Numbered from the stretch's first letter, positions 12,701-26,241 are shown. The stretch: DNA of 64,000 nt from Brachionus rotundiformis (GCA_016802295.1 JAESIW010000115.1:1913995-1977994); one strand, 5' to 3'. Notes: generated from the letters alone by a model not told the origin. Numbers and translations are program-made.

Positions 12701-15700
12701 CAAATAGGCTAGAGACAAACGCTTAGTCAATTTTGGCCCACTACCTGAATGTTGCAATAATTTAATTTGAAAGGCGCGCTCAAATTTGTCCGAAAATTTC
12801 AACTATAGATGTAGGACTGTTACTTGTTAATTGTTATCCTCTTACTGGAAGCCTACCACAATCATTAGTACAGTTAAATTACATTTTAAAGAATATTTTT
12901 TTATTTTAGCTTAATTTCTAATAAAAACAAAAAAATTTTATAAATAGTTCATAAATACTTAAATTAGCTTGGTTGTGCTTTAGATATTTTAGTTGACCAA
13001 AACAAAGTCTAATTGAAATTATTTTAATGAAGAAAGTAATGCAAACACAAATATTGATCAATTATTGACGGTTTCTAAGTTTTTATAAAGTATTTATTTT
13101 TTCAAATGTGGAATTAAGCTGTTTGGTTTCCAAAAATTTCTCTTGACCCATGATATTCGAAGCCTCAATAAAGTATACGGTTTACTCGAATAAAAGCAAG
13201 AGTCCGAACACTTTATACAGCTGGACATTTTTTATTTTATTAAAAGCGACTTTAAATTTTAAAAAATTAATAAAATAAATAATTCTTTTTACTCGAACAG
13301 TCAATTTTTTATATTTATTCAATAGGAAAAAATACATAAATAATAAAAAAAAAGTGTCCTTAAATATCTAAATAAATAATTGAATTTGGAAATATTGTTG
13401 TTTTTGATGTGTTGGAACAAATATCCTTGAGAATATAAAATTTGCTGATGATATGAAAATTCTAGGCTCATATTCATTTCTGGTCTTAATTGAATAAAAA
13501 ACTTAATATGCAAATTCAATTTGATCTGATCATTGGTATTTAAGAATAGTTTAAGATCAAAATTAGCTTATTAATAGAGACAATTTTTCCAAGTGTTTCT
13601 AAACACTTGAAAGTTGTTTTGCAAAAAATACAGTGGTTGTATTAATTGGAAAAGAAAAGAAATCTAGTCTAGAAAACACTTGAAAATTGTCTAACTTCTA
13701 TTTGGTAAAAATGTAACTAGATCTTAAGACTTTTTCATCTTAATTTTTTTTTCAAGTTGACAATTAAATAAAAATTTTAAATTAGGATTCAATTTATTTT
13801 GCTACTATTGTTGCCCATAGTTTATTTGAGATTTCAATTAGATTATAAAAGAGTCGTTTATTGTCTGTTCAAACCAATTTTCAAGCATTCTCGAATTACT
13901 TTTAATTAAGATTAAAATTTTAGTCTAAAAACTGTGTGTTTTAGTCTCATATTCAGAAGTTTTTCACCAATAAACTCATCTATATCAAAACTTCAATCAA
14001 ATATTGCTTTTTTCCAATATAATTTATTGAATCGAAAATCTTAATTTAGACCCGAAATTTGATTCACTTTGAAAATATCTTATTTCATTTAATGGTTAAA
14101 TGAATTTTACTGAATATTATTTTTCTAATTCCATAATTTAAACCAGTGAAAATATTTCCTCATATAAAACTTTATTAATATCAAATTTTTTATTCGTTTA
14201 ATAATTAGAAAAGAAATATTTATTAATAAATTTTTGAATTGAGTTTTTAAAAAATTAAAAACAAAAACAAATGGTAAAACTATTGACCAGATTTTCTCAT
14301 GAGACAAACTTGTCAGTCTTCCAAAACTTTATTATGAGTAAATATTGATAGTTGAACGAATCCATTTTTAAACAAACTATTTAAAGCCTATAAAACTTGA
14401 AATTTTAGCTACTATAACAATATTGCCTATTTTATTTTATTAATTAAGCTAAGTTTAAGTTTAAAATAAACATTGCTTGACTTGTTAAAACTCTACACGT
14501 GTCTGACAGTGTTTCTTAATTAATCCAGCTTATTCATTAAATCTGGATTTAATTTTCAATAAATTTGATTGATCTTACTTTATTTTGTGACAAACTGAGC
14601 AGTCTAAAAAATTTCAAAATTTTCAATATATTTAAATATATCCTAAATTTAATTTGTATTTAGTTTTCATTTATATTTTTTAGAAAAAAATTTTATCAAA
14701 ATCTATTAATTAGAGATAAGAAAATTATTGAAATCAAAAAGTCATCTTAATAATATTAATCAATTATTAAAAGAAGAAAATAAATTTAAAGCGGAAAATT
14801 TGGTGATTATTCTTTTTTTATTCAAATTCTAGTCTATTTTATCTAATTTAGGATATTATTAAATCATTGAATTAGAAGATAATATAGCAATGGATGATTT
14901 ATAATTTGTTTTAGCAAGATACTTATTAGATTTGCTACTTTATTTGAATTCCCTAAAATAAGAATTTTTAGGATTAAAATTAAATCAAAATCTAAATAAT
15001 ATATAATATCTTTATAATATTTCTTTAATTTTTATTAAATTTTTAGATAGAAAAAACAATATGATAAAAAATAAATGTAGTAAATAAGTTAAAAATATTT
15101 TTGATATTAAATTTTTATTTAATATTAACATTTTCTTGTAATTTTTTGAAAAATGAATATTGTAAGTTAGATTTTTTAAATAAATTTTAATATTTAAAAA
15201 AGATTATTTAATTAGTTTATCCATTATCTACATTAATGTATATGATTAAGTATTTTAATATACTTTCCAAAGAATAATAAATTATATATCTAATTTCAAT
15301 TAATAAATATATATAAATAGAATAAAAGATAAGTTACAATTTATTAATAAATCATATTTTTTAATTTTTATTTCCTATTTTTAAAGAAAAATTGCAATTG
15401 ATAATATTTTACCAAATTTTTTTAATTTGGTTTTTTAAATTCATTTAAAATTTTTCACCCTAATGAAATTAATTATTAATCGAACCATTTTAGAGCTATT
15501 TTGATACATAGAAAGGTTTTTAAGTTATTTCTTTGGAAACAAGAAATTTTCCATTCATGCGAAAAACATGAAACATTCAAAGAAGAAAATTCTCAGGTAT
15601 TCAATAATTGACAATTTTAAGACCTCGGCACATATATATTTCTATCTGGCGATTATCAAATCTTTACTTAGAAAGTAAAAAGAGAAATCACCAAACTTGT

Positions 15701-16761
15701 CTTGAAAAAAAAACCGATCTAGGAAGGTATTGTTACTCTCTTAAGCTCTCGAGGTAATCTGATTGAATTCTTTAAATTAAATTGATTTCCAATACCTTAT
15801 GTTCAATTCTACTGCTTATAGGGGGTCAATTTCTTAACAATACCAAAGTCAACCTAAAAAACTTGCCAACTGAACACAAAGGCTTTAAAAGTCAATCAGT
15901 TTAAAACAGATACCGTGTCAACCAGGTTAAGTATCAAACCTAAATCCACCATCACTGGAACATACAATTTGTATTTACCAAATAAAAATAAACTTTTTGT
16001 CTTTACATTAATTTCTAATTTTTGGAACTATAAGCATCGACCTGTCATTGATGCCTTACTAGTTAAATATCTTTCAAAGTATGTTTGATGTATATCATTA
16101 TTATTAATAATAATGTAATTAATACCAATCAGATGCTTGAAATAGCTATGCCTTTAGGAATAAATTTCATAATAAGAGTCTTCATGTCAAATATTTCTTA
16201 TTTTTCACATATTTCGTTTAAAAATCTATTTAAACACGATTCAATTAAATAAAATTAGTTCATGTAACCATGATTTCCCAAGCTGAACACTATTGATGAC
16301 ATAATTTACTTATTATTCAGAAAATACCTAGTCAGTGGTTCATTAGAGCTAGATTAGCCTTAATCACCTATTTTAAAAATTATAAGAGTTAACTAAACAA
16401 AAAAAGTAAAAAAATTTACTAAATATTTTAAATAAAAAAATCTTGTTGCTATAATGCGATTTCTATTTTACCCAAGTATTAGTTTAACAAAGAGTAGAGT
16501 ACGAGCTATCGAAAAAATTAGTTGCTAACTAGTTTTTAAATTTTGAACGAAATTAAAATTTAAAACAAAAATTAAACAAGAATCCTTTGCTTTTATATGA
16601 CAAACATACTTGTTTTCATTTATTTATATTTTATTATTATTCAATTCGAAAGGTAATATCGATACCTTAGTACCGAATTTTGAATAATTAAACTCAGTAT
16701 TTTAAAGAAAATATTCTTTTTTAAATTAAATTTGTTTTTTTTTTTTATTTAGACTTAAGAA

Positions 16762-18192
16762 ATGAGTGCTTTGGGCATTCACGATTATGATGACGAAATC
16801 GAAAGTATAGACAACCAAGTATTGGAAAATGCCAATCCGGCAAGGGCCCGAAACAACTCTTTGTCAGAATCGGTTCAAAATGAAGTAACAAACAAAAGGA
16901 GTCAAAAAAAAGTTTTGTTTGGAAACCAGAGTCAAGACGAAAAGCCTATTGTTTTAAATCATGTGACATTAACTCTAAACATTTTTAACAAAAAAGCAAA
17001 TGTGCTACCAACATGGAAATATAGTTCGGTAAAAAGAAAACCACCAAATTATAATTACAAAAATTTAAACAATATTAACAATGCTAAAAATATCAAGTAA
17101 TTTTAATTTATTTTATTAAAAATAATACGAGTCAAACCAGCAAAATATTACATCTTATCTTTAGATAAAATTTAATTAACATAGCATTAAATTTTAATTT
17201 TTTTGAAGATTAAAATTTTTTTTCAACGATTAATTTGAACAAATTTTTTGTAATTAATCTAAATATTTTACTTTTTGACGCTAGTTTAAATATTTCAAAT
17301 ATTAACTTCATATAATATTCTTAAATTTATGAAAAAAAAATTTATAAATCAAAAATAAGATTATTTTCTTAAATTAAAACTTTAATATTTAAAAATTATA
17401 TTATATAATTCTATTATGAAAATTTAAGACTTTTATTGTAATTTTTACAATAATTGTTTAATAATTAATTTAATAAGTTATTATTTACTAAATTAAATTT
17501 TTTTAAACCTAAGAGATCGACCAAATACAAGATATTCAGAAAATTCATTTTTTTTAACATCATCTAACCAAATCGAATCTTTCGAAAGCTCATTAAACAA
17601 TTCCGAATCCCAATTTAAAAAATTCGAGCCCTCTAGAGTTAAATCTGCCAAGACAAATGGATCGGAAACAAGTCGCCGCTACAGCAGCAATTCTTCAAGC
17701 GAAAACGACAGTGTATATAATGTATCCTCGTTTCAGAACAAAATTAAAAATCAGTATCCATATGTATCATCGACCACGTCCTCATACAAATCGAGTACCA
17801 GCGATGCCAAATCAAAACCAAAAACAGGACCAAATAACTTTTATATAGACACGACTCGCTTGAATCTTGGCTCGTCCATGTCATCTAATGACTCAGCGAG
17901 AAATTCCGGACGACACTCGTATTCAGTCGCCGAATTCAATCGTTTTAAGAATAACCTTTTAAAAAGCTCTCACAGAATTGATACTGATTTCCAGAAACAA
18001 GAAAGAACAGGAATCAAACCATCTTTGAATTCAAGTGTCGCTCCATCTACCATCAGATCAATATATGATGCGATTGAGAGAGATAAACGCATTAAAACCC
18101 ATTCTGTTGAGACCAGACGATCAAATTATCTAAACACTATCACCAAAACTCACAATTTTTTGTCAAATTCATTAGTTATAAAAAAATTATAA
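16762..18192 (+). CDS. Disordered Ser/Asn/Lys-rich protein, function unknown
   Basis: Two exons, 16762-17096 and 17514-18192, separated by a 417-bp intron. That is long for this window. The donor is AA|GTAA and the acceptor CCTAAG|A, and the phase is kept. The predicted protein is about 337 aa. It starts MSALGIHDYDDEIES, then has a basic stretch (NKRSQKKVLF), a short hydrophobic-leaning block (IVLNHVTLTLNIFNKKANVL), and a long Ser-rich second exon with runs such as YSSNSSSENDS. The C-terminus is charged and helical-looking (RSIYDAIERDKRIKTHSVE). No signal peptide, membrane segment or domain is recognised. A TTTATTTAG acceptor-like site lies 9 nt before the ATG. Consistent in-frame splicing and codon usage support a real gene, but no function can be assigned. 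Confidence 0.6.
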
Positions 18193-20172
18193 ATACGGTT
18201 TTTTGTTTTTTTTTTAACTAGAATAAATTTAATATTTTGTTTATCTTTTTTAATTTTTAAAATAAAAATAATAAATAAAAAACTTTGAAGTGATTATGTG
18301 ATTGATTTTTGTTTTCATGCAAACACGAAAATATTTTTAAAATAGAAGTATAAATTTGTCTATAATAACTAGTTTTTTAAGTAATAATTCTAATGACTTA
18401 AAAATATTATGTTTGCTTATAGAAACGCACTAAATTATTCAATAAAATCCTGATATCGTAGCTATTATGAAAAATGTCAAAGTAAAAAATATTATATTTA
18501 AAAAAGTATTGATATATAAAACTATTTAGCTAAGAGGTAACTAAAATTCAAAATATTTTAATTGTGGAGCCCAAAAAAGGCAATTTTTGACAGATAGTGC
18601 GTGAGGACAAATAAAATGGTACAGGTGACAAGATTTGAAAGATTTGAAAAAAAGTAAACAAAATGAAATGACCAATCTTGACTGTTTGAAGCTGAGTTTG
18701 ACTCATTCAGGACAATTGGGCAATTTAATGATTAAATATTAGATAAATCTTTCAAATTGTATGCTTGATGGCAAAATTACCATAAAAAACATTTTTTTAT
18801 ATTGGGATTAAAATTAATAAATAGTTTGTCTAGTATTTAATTTAGAAACAAATTTTGAAAATTTGATTGGCAATACAGACGGACTTAAAAATCTATCTTT
18901 TCAAATAATTTTTTTATTCATTTACTTAAAAACTGTGACACATCTTATAGAGCTAACAAAAATAATTATATACATGTATCGTGATTATCTTTAAATGATG
19001 AGTATAACCAAAGATTTAGAAAAAAAACATTTTCGAAGATCAAAAATGATAAAGTTTGGTAATTTTGATGAAATTAATTTTACAAAATAGTTTTTACTTT
19101 AATTAAATTTTAGTTTTTTCCATTATTGTTATAAGAATATTTAGCTTATATTCTTAATCTTACTAATAAATCAAAAAGAGTCTGCATGAGATGATTAAAA
19201 AAAAGTAATTCCTATAAGTTATGAATTCATAAAATTTTATCAAATGCTGAGGTATGAAAATTTAAACAAACTATTGTTACGTATCTCTATGTTAAAATAG
19301 AATATTATTTTTATATATTCAATGAAAATTAATTCATTGTCTTGACTATTTGAAGTAAAAAAGAAATTAGATCTGAGGCCCATTTATCTTAAACTGTCTC
19401 AAGAGATAAAAAATACCTTTTAAACTAGTGTCCAGAATTTATTGAAAAACGCTGATTTATAAATTTTTTAATTGAAAATTTAAAGTTTAACATCAAAAAT
19501 ATCTAAAGAGATAATTTTTTTGTTGAACCTAGTTTTAAAATTTAGCACAAAGTTATTCCAAAAAACTCAAATTGCATTAAAAATTAATTAATTGACTTTA
19601 AAAAAAATTTATTTTATGTAGGCTTTGACTTTAATTAGTTAAATAATATTCGTAACTTTATAAATAAAATTTGAGTCATTGCAATAAAATTAATTTTTTG
19701 CCATTTGTTTCATTAACCAAAATTTTAAGGCTATTTAAAAATTCTAAACACTTTAATAGTTGACTTTAATTTTTGATAATATCTACAAGAAACAAGTTTT
19801 AAAAAAAAAGGTTCTTCAGGTTATTTTTATCATATTAAGCTAAAATAAACAAACGATCCTCGAGGCTCATCAATAAAGTATCGCCAATGCTCAATCAACC
19901 AATGTTAAGCGCTCAAAATTCAACTTTTTTACATTTTATATTTTTTAAAATTTTGCAATAAGCTTATGACATAAATGACTGTATATTAAACCATTTTTAA
20001 AATTTGATTTAGCTCTGGCCTCTGAGCAAGTGTCATTTTTATTGCTTCAATTGCCATATCATGGTTTTTGATTAAAATTTCCTTTTATTTTTAGACCATT
20101 TTGCCTTAAAGATCTATTATACCATATTTAAACAATTGGTAGACTTTCAATTCAGTTAAAAAAATAAAAAAA
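18193..20172. other. Intergenic, nothing recognised
   Basis: About 2 kb of AT-rich DNA between two same-strand genes of unknown function. No coding exon or repeat with clear structure was seen. Confidence 0.5.
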
Positions 20173-21663
20173 ATGAGTGGTACAATGCGCAGCAGTATAA
20201 ACCAGGACCTCCTAACCACATCTTCTATTATTTCGGATGGTCTTTATAATGAATTTAACTCTTTAAATTTTGAAAATATTCACTCATCGGTGCCTTTGGA
20301 ATATCGACAGCAAGATCCTAGCAGCGAGATAGAGAATGCCATCCTAAAATCGACTAAGCCAATTAATGTAAATGACCAAGACGAGGAAATATCTGTGAAT
20401 GGCGAGCGGGGCCTATGGATCAACAAAGCAGAGTCATTGAACTGGAAAGGACCGTTACCGCTGAATAGCTACCCCATAAATGACGACCCCGAACCAGAAA
20501 TAATTAAGAAAACAAGTAACCAAAAAGTCGAGTATGTACAAGAGTTGGCGATCAGATACTTGAGGCCTCCGACTCCTCCAGCTCCAGGAGATATAATCAT
20601 TAACAAAGGTCCCAATCAAGTTGCGCCACCGGCACCTCCAATCATCATCAGACAGCAGCCTCCAAGGGCCAGCACGCCCGAGCCACTTGTAATTCGAGAG
20701 ACTCCACCAGCTCCTCCACCTCAACTTGGCAAAAAAATAATCACCATTGGAGGAAAAAAACTGCCCCCACCACCCAGAAAAGTTATCATAGAACGTCTTG
20801 CTCCAATTCCAGCTAAACCACAGTCAGTTATTATTGAACGCTGGCTTCCTTTTCCTCAGCAAAAACGAAAAGTTATTTTTAACAAAACAAATCACACTGA
20901 TTCAATGCAAATTAAGCCCAAAAATATGATAATACAATGGGAACCACCACAAGTTCATATCAAAAAAGAATTTCAATATCTAGGTATAGTAAAAGCTAAT
21001 CCAACTGAATATGTCAAAAGGTATGGAAATACCCTTATTGAGCCGAATAATTTGCCAAAGTTTGTTGTTGAAATACAACCACCTGAAGGAATGACTTTGG
21101 CATCTCAAGACAAAAGACAACTTTTGTATGAACTTGAAGGAGACATTGAAGCATTGAAATATGTTGATTTAGACAAAGAAGGCCTAAGTGAATATAAAAA
21201 GTATGTAAATAAAAATTTTGGACATCCTTGGAACAAAAGTGTTGAGCAAACAAGACCTATTGAATCTGATGAATATGAAATTTACCAAGCAAAATTGGTT
21301 AATAATCAAGTAGATGCAAACAATATTCACATTTCATATGGAAGTGTTGCTGAAAAACAAATTAAATCAGGTCAGAAGAATCCAGTAATCTCGCCACTTG
21401 GAAAATCTGCTAATTCAGTGGATTCAGAGTCAATTGAGACTTTACTTGAGTATTTGTTCAAGTCAGCTGACATGGCTAAGAATGGAAAGATAAGTGTGGC
21501 TGAAGCTGAGAAACTATTGCTTAAATTAAACAGTCGCTTGGACAAACAATTTAACGAAGGCCACGTAAAATCCTTTTTTAATGACATGGCAATCGGCAAA
21601 GATGGACTGGTTGATTTACAAGATTTTAAAAATGCATTTTTAAATTTAATTTCTATATCATAA
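20173..21663 (+). CDS. Proline-rich repeat protein with EF-hand-like C-terminus
   Basis: Intronless ORF of 496 aa. Residues about 130-250 hold degenerate repeats alternating proline-rich and beta-like Val/Ile segments, for example PPPPRKVIIERLAPIPAKPQ followed by SVIIERWLPFPQQKRKVIF. Such alternating patterns resemble cytoskeletal or cortical scaffold proteins, but I cannot place it in a named family. Residues about 420-490 look like an EF-hand pair. The first loop, DMAKNGKISVAE, keeps Asp1, Asn5, Gly6, Ile8 and Glu12. The second, around IGKDGLVDLQDF, is degenerate. The N-terminus is acidic and polar and there is no signal peptide or membrane segment. A cytoplasmic structural protein with weak or lost calcium binding is the best inference. 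Confidence 0.7.
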   Translation: MSGTMRSSINQDLLTTSSIISDGLYNEFNSLNFENIHSSVPLEYRQQDPSSEIENAILKSTKPINVNDQDEEISVNGERGLWINKAESLNWKGPLPLNSYPINDDPEPEIIKKTSNQKVEYVQELAIRYLRPPTPPAPGDIIINKGPNQVAPPAPPIIIRQQPPRASTPEPLVIRETPPAPPPQLGKKIITIGGKKLPPPPRKVIIERLAPIPAKPQSVIIERWLPFPQQKRKVIFNKTNHTDSMQIKPKNMIIQWEPPQVHIKKEFQYLGIVKANPTEYVKRYGNTLIEPNNLPKFVVEIQPPEGMTLASQDKRQLLYELEGDIEALKYVDLDKEGLSEYKKYVNKNFGHPWNKSVEQTRPIESDEYEIYQAKLVNNQVDANNIHISYGSVAEKQIKSGQKNPVISPLGKSANSVDSESIETLLEYLFKSADMAKNGKISVAEAEKLLLKLNSRLDKQFNEGHVKSFFNDMAIGKDGLVDLQDFKNAFLNLISIS

Positions 21664-22916
21664 CTTTTAGGAAAAGTATAAATTAAATCAATTATTTTAT
21701 TCATAAACATAAAATTTCAAAAAAAAAAAGGAGCTTTAAAATTCTTTTTGACATAGAGAAATTTTGTTTCTCTTTAATATTGTTACCAAATAAAAAAAAA
21801 CATTCTATAATATTGTTAGTCTATAGTTCAGGATTTTACTTTTATTTTTCTGTCTTATTTTCACCACAAAGAAAAATAAATTAATTTAAAACTTTAAATA
21901 AAGTAAAAGGTATCAATGAATAAAATTGACATTTCGAAATTCTATTTTAAAATTTAACATTTCTAAAAATATTTTTAGACTAAATGAGTAATAATCTTTA
22001 ATTTTTAAATTTATTAAAAAGTTTGTATGTTTTATTTAATAAACATGTTACTAAGTCTATTATTTAATCAAAAAATAAACCAAATAGAAACTTTTGATTG
22101 AGTTTTTTTTGAGCCTCAAAAGAATGAAAGCTTCATGAAATCTTGAACAAAATATTTTTTAATAAGATTTTAAATTTAATTAAAATTTTTTGATTATTTT
22201 AAACATCAACATTTTAACTGAATTCTCAGGATAAGCAAATCTTATGAATAAAAATAACAACATAAATTCAGATGACTATTTTTAACCTATTGATCTAAAA
22301 ATTCTAAATAATATCAAAGTATTTAATATTTTTATCCAAAATAAATTTTACCTCAAGTTCAAATTGATTTTTGAATTTTTTTATTTATTCATTACTTGAG
22401 TTAAAAATATATTTCTAGGTCACAAATAAAATATCGTCTCTTTAAACGAGTTGTTTTGATATCACATTTTAGATAAGATATGTTGAAAAAACATTAATTA
22501 ATTCCAAAAATTTTGAATTTATTTTAAATCGGATTTTGAAATTTTTATTTAAATAAATTTAGCAATTAATTAGGCTTGATAGCGTTTTTAAAGAATTAAA
22601 TTATGAATTAGTTTAATTAGTAAAATTCAATATTTAGTAATTTTTAAACTTTGAAAATTTTTTAACATACTTGAAAAAATCGTTTTATTTAATTAAAAAA
22701 TGTTAAATATGTTATTAGTAAGTTAAGAGTTGAGTTAATTTTGAAATTCATTGATAATTCTGATACTATTTCAAAACAAAATATTTGTCTTGACTAACTA
22801 TTTTAGAAAATTAGAAATATTCAGAGAACTTTTTTTCTAACTTTTTAACTCATTTAACAAAAAAATATTTATAATTATCATTAAATCAACATATTTTATC
22901 CAGTTTAAAAGAAAAC
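21664..22916. other. Intergenic, AT-rich, nothing recognised
   Basis: About 1.25 kb between the EF-hand-like gene and the first candidate exon of the sterol acyltransferase gene. No coding exon seen. The distal part should contain the promoter of the upstream first exon. Confidence 0.5.
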
Positions 22917-25900
22917 ATGAATGAGAACTTTGATTCAAAACAAGAAGGAAGAGAAATTAAGACTGATGATTTCAAGTCAGAGTTGAACTATTTGAAAGAT
23001 AGAATTACTGTAAGTAATTTAATTTTTTTAATTAATTATTTAATTAAATCATTTTTTTAATTAAAAAATAAAATAGATTTTTTTTTTCTAAGCAATGAAT
23101 CATTGTAATCTTAAAAAAATGCCATTCGAAATGAGAAACTTTTCCATCAGTTTTCATAATTACGAAATACTTTATTTTAAAAGTTTTACCTGTTTGAAAT
23201 CAAATTAAACTTATTGTCTTATTGAATCAAGTTACTAAAGTGAAAGTAAATATTCCATTACTAAAATTAACTCAATTATTATAAAATAACACATCTAATA
23301 TTCAATTTATTCAAAAATTCATATAAAATAATTATTCTTATTCATCTCATCATTAAGTCTCATCATTAAACTATTATGAAATTTTTACAGATGATAAATT
23401 TTTAAAGAATATTATTAATTTTAGTGCACTATTTAAGTAAAGTAAATAAACTTATACCAATACTCAAATTTGGAGAGTTTTGTTAAAAATAATGATTGAA
23501 AACATCACTTTTAAGCAACATAATCTTGATTCAAGTATCAATATTGATCGCCGACAAACGATTAATTTTTTAGTAGATAAAATTACGGTAAGTACTTGAT
23601 CGCACTTGTTTGAGGTTTAAATTTAGTTGGTAATTTAATTTTTTTTTGCCAAATTCAAATAGGTCTGAATAAAAATTTCTGAAAATTGATTCAATAAATT
23701 GATAAAATTAAAGACTAGGCTTAATATGTATTCGTAAAAATTTTTAAATTTTTTAAATATATTTTAATTTTATTTTAAGAAATTCAAGCATCAAATCATT
23801 GAGGAAATAGGTGAAAAAAGTGAACAACTTAAAGATGAAATTGAAAATATACTCAATAAGAATCAATATCAATTTACTGGCACAGATATATCATTGGCCC
23901 AATCGGTCAAGTAAGCTATTTTCTTTATTTAAATTATATTTAATATTTTGGACAAAGAATAAAACATGGTTCTGGCATAAAAGAAAAAGTTTTCGTCCAT
24001 CGGGAATCGCTGCTTACTGAACTTTTCAAAATAAGTCATATCAAAACCTTCAGGCACATTTTCATTTCCATATTGATAATAATATGTGCTCAAATACTCA
24101 TCTACGACTACACTACATACGGAAAGTAATTGTTTAAAATTTTTTGTTGGTCATAACTTGGTACATATTTATTAATAAAGGATAAATCTTGATTTTGACT
24201 TATTTTGGTGGAGCTTTAAAGGTTTTCAAGCCACAATGGTATTCTACTGGCTACCAATGCAATTAGCTGGCTTATTTCTAGTCTATTTCTTTTTCAAATT
24301 ATGGGCGCTTAGAAGACACCAAACACAGTCTTTTTTAATGGATGCACTATTCTTGTGTCTTTTTATTGTTTACTTTTTATTAATGATAGTTGTTCCCCTG
24401 TATAATATTTACTCAGTTTCAGTGGCTTGTCGGATTGTTATTCTGCTTGAACAAGTATTGGAAACTCGGATAAACTGCTAAGTTGAAGTTTATGAACAAA
24501 TTTTAATGATAATAATCAAAAAATTTTTTTAAAAAATGAATTTAAATATTTTTTGATTATAATAATTGATGAAGAGACATATTCACTTAGAAGATAAACA
24601 ATTCATATTTGACTTTTTAGCCAAGTATTGTACCAAATTTTGCATCAAATATAAATCTATTAAATATTTTTCAATCATGATCATTAAAATTTGATTATAA
24701 AATTATATTCAAATTTAAAATAAGATAAATTTGTTCATATTTATTTACCATAAGGTTCGAATTCTTATGAAAAGCTATGCTTTTGTAAGAAGCAATATCA
24801 CAAGCGTATTAAATCACGCTATTTATAGCAACAAAAGTGAGATTTTTTACCTTGATTTATCTGAACTAAATTAAAATTGATATTTGGTAAGATGACAGTG
24901 AGAGGCCCAAGAGTTCGGGATGCCCGCAATTTTCCAAATATCTGTATTTTATGTTCGCACCAACTTTGGTCTACAGAAACGAGTATCCAAGGTAAGGCAA
25001 ATCAAAACTTGTTTAATTAATTTAATAATCACTAATTCATTTTTAAGAACCAAAAAAGTAAATTGGAGTAAAGTATTCATTTACTTCACCGAAATAGTAG
25101 GCGTCATAATTTACACATATTGTCTTTTTGATCGATTTTGCGTTCCAGTTTTCAACAAAGTTGTGGTAAAAGATCTAGATTTTAAATCATACCTCTATTT
25201 GATTTCGATCAGCATATTACCTGGAGCATTAATACAAATGATGAGTAATAAAATTTAAATATAGTGATTATTAACAATTTAACTTGTTTTCACTAGTCTT
25301 TTTTTCTTTTTTGCACAGCTGGCATAATGTAAGCCTTTACCACTTTGGAAAGGAGATTTTAAAAATAAAAAAAAAATATTAAGGCATGGGCTGAAATGCT
25401 CCGTTTTGGTGACAGACAATTTTACCTAGATTGGTGGAATTCTTGTTCATTTAACACTTATTACAGAACTTGGAACACATTGGTACAGGATTGGCTGTAC
25501 AGTTATATCTACATAGATGCAATCAAAGTAATTTTGATATTCAAGATGACATGTAGACTTTTTTTAATGAAAATTAAAAGCTTCTGGGCAAAAAAAATAA
25601 AGCTTTATCACAATTTTTAGTAATTTTTATTAGTTCAATATTTCATGAGCATATTTTGTCATTTATCTTCGGCTTCTTCTATCCCATAATGTTTTTCCTC
25701 TTTTCCGGATTCGGATGTAAGTAGCAAATTGTGAACCAGTTGATTGTATATTAAAAAATCAATCTTAAGTCATATGTTTGTTCATACCCAGAGGAAACAA
25801 TGCAGCTTGGAATGTATTTGTGTGGATTAGTTTATTTACTGGCATTGGTATCCAGGTTTGCTTATTCAGTATTGAATGGAATGCAAGAAAACAATGTCCT

Positions 25901-26009
25901 CAAATTATTGTAGGCGAAAAATTAAAAAAGATAATTTTTGATTGTTTCTTTTAAGGATTCCGTACTGGATTATTTCATACCCAGATCAATTATGTGTTCA
26001 ATTAACTAA
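22917..26009 (+). CDS. SOAT: Sterol O-acyltransferase (ACAT/SOAT), MBOAT family
   Basis: ER membrane enzyme that esterifies cholesterol or related sterols with fatty acyl-CoA for lipid storage. Two alternative first exons, 22917-23009 and 23492-23587, both end in phase 0 before GTAAGT. Either can join exon 23780-23910. The next exons begin at 23958 and continue to 26009. Family blocks include RESLLTELFKISHIKTFRH, the FYXDWWN motif in AEMLRFGDRQFYLDWWNS, and SIFHEHILSFIFGFFYP, which carries the expected catalytic His. Many hydrophobic segments fit the multi-pass MBOAT fold. The last exon starts after TTTTAAG near 25955 and ends in PRSIMCSIN. Reading through the preceding donor would instead give a short alternative tail. 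Every join preserves frame. Confidence 0.93.
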
Positions 26010-26241
26010 TTTTTTAAATTTTTTATAATTATTCAAAGAGCTTATACAATTAAAGAAATTTTATTCAAATTGAGAAATTTGTTATTTTACGGATGTTTAT
26101 CCAGATTAATTTATGTTAAACAATTTTTTCTAAAAGTTATTTAAAATAAAATTTTAATTTATTGAAAAAAAATGACTCTAAAGATTAGCTAAAGAAAATT
26201 TTTATCAAATTTAATCAAATTCACAAAATGTTTTACTTAAC

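Larger units (their letters stand above)
8902..16761. other. Gene desert upstream of SIX3/6
   Basis: About 7.9 kb on the 5' side of the SIX3/6 gene with no convincing coding exon on either strand. It contains microsatellites, a perfect 17-bp hairpin at 9734-9783, a short GC-rich patch at about 11530-11600 and much AT-rich DNA. Such a long gap is exceptional in this window, where most neighbouring genes are less than 1-2 kb apart. A regulatory role for SIX3/6 is inferred from position only. Confidence 0.55.

Noticed and set aside
10726..14307. Scattered 60-75 codon frames in the SIX3/6 desert
   Set aside because: They have strong Phe/Lys/Asn/Ile bias, no conserved motif and no in-phase splice partners.
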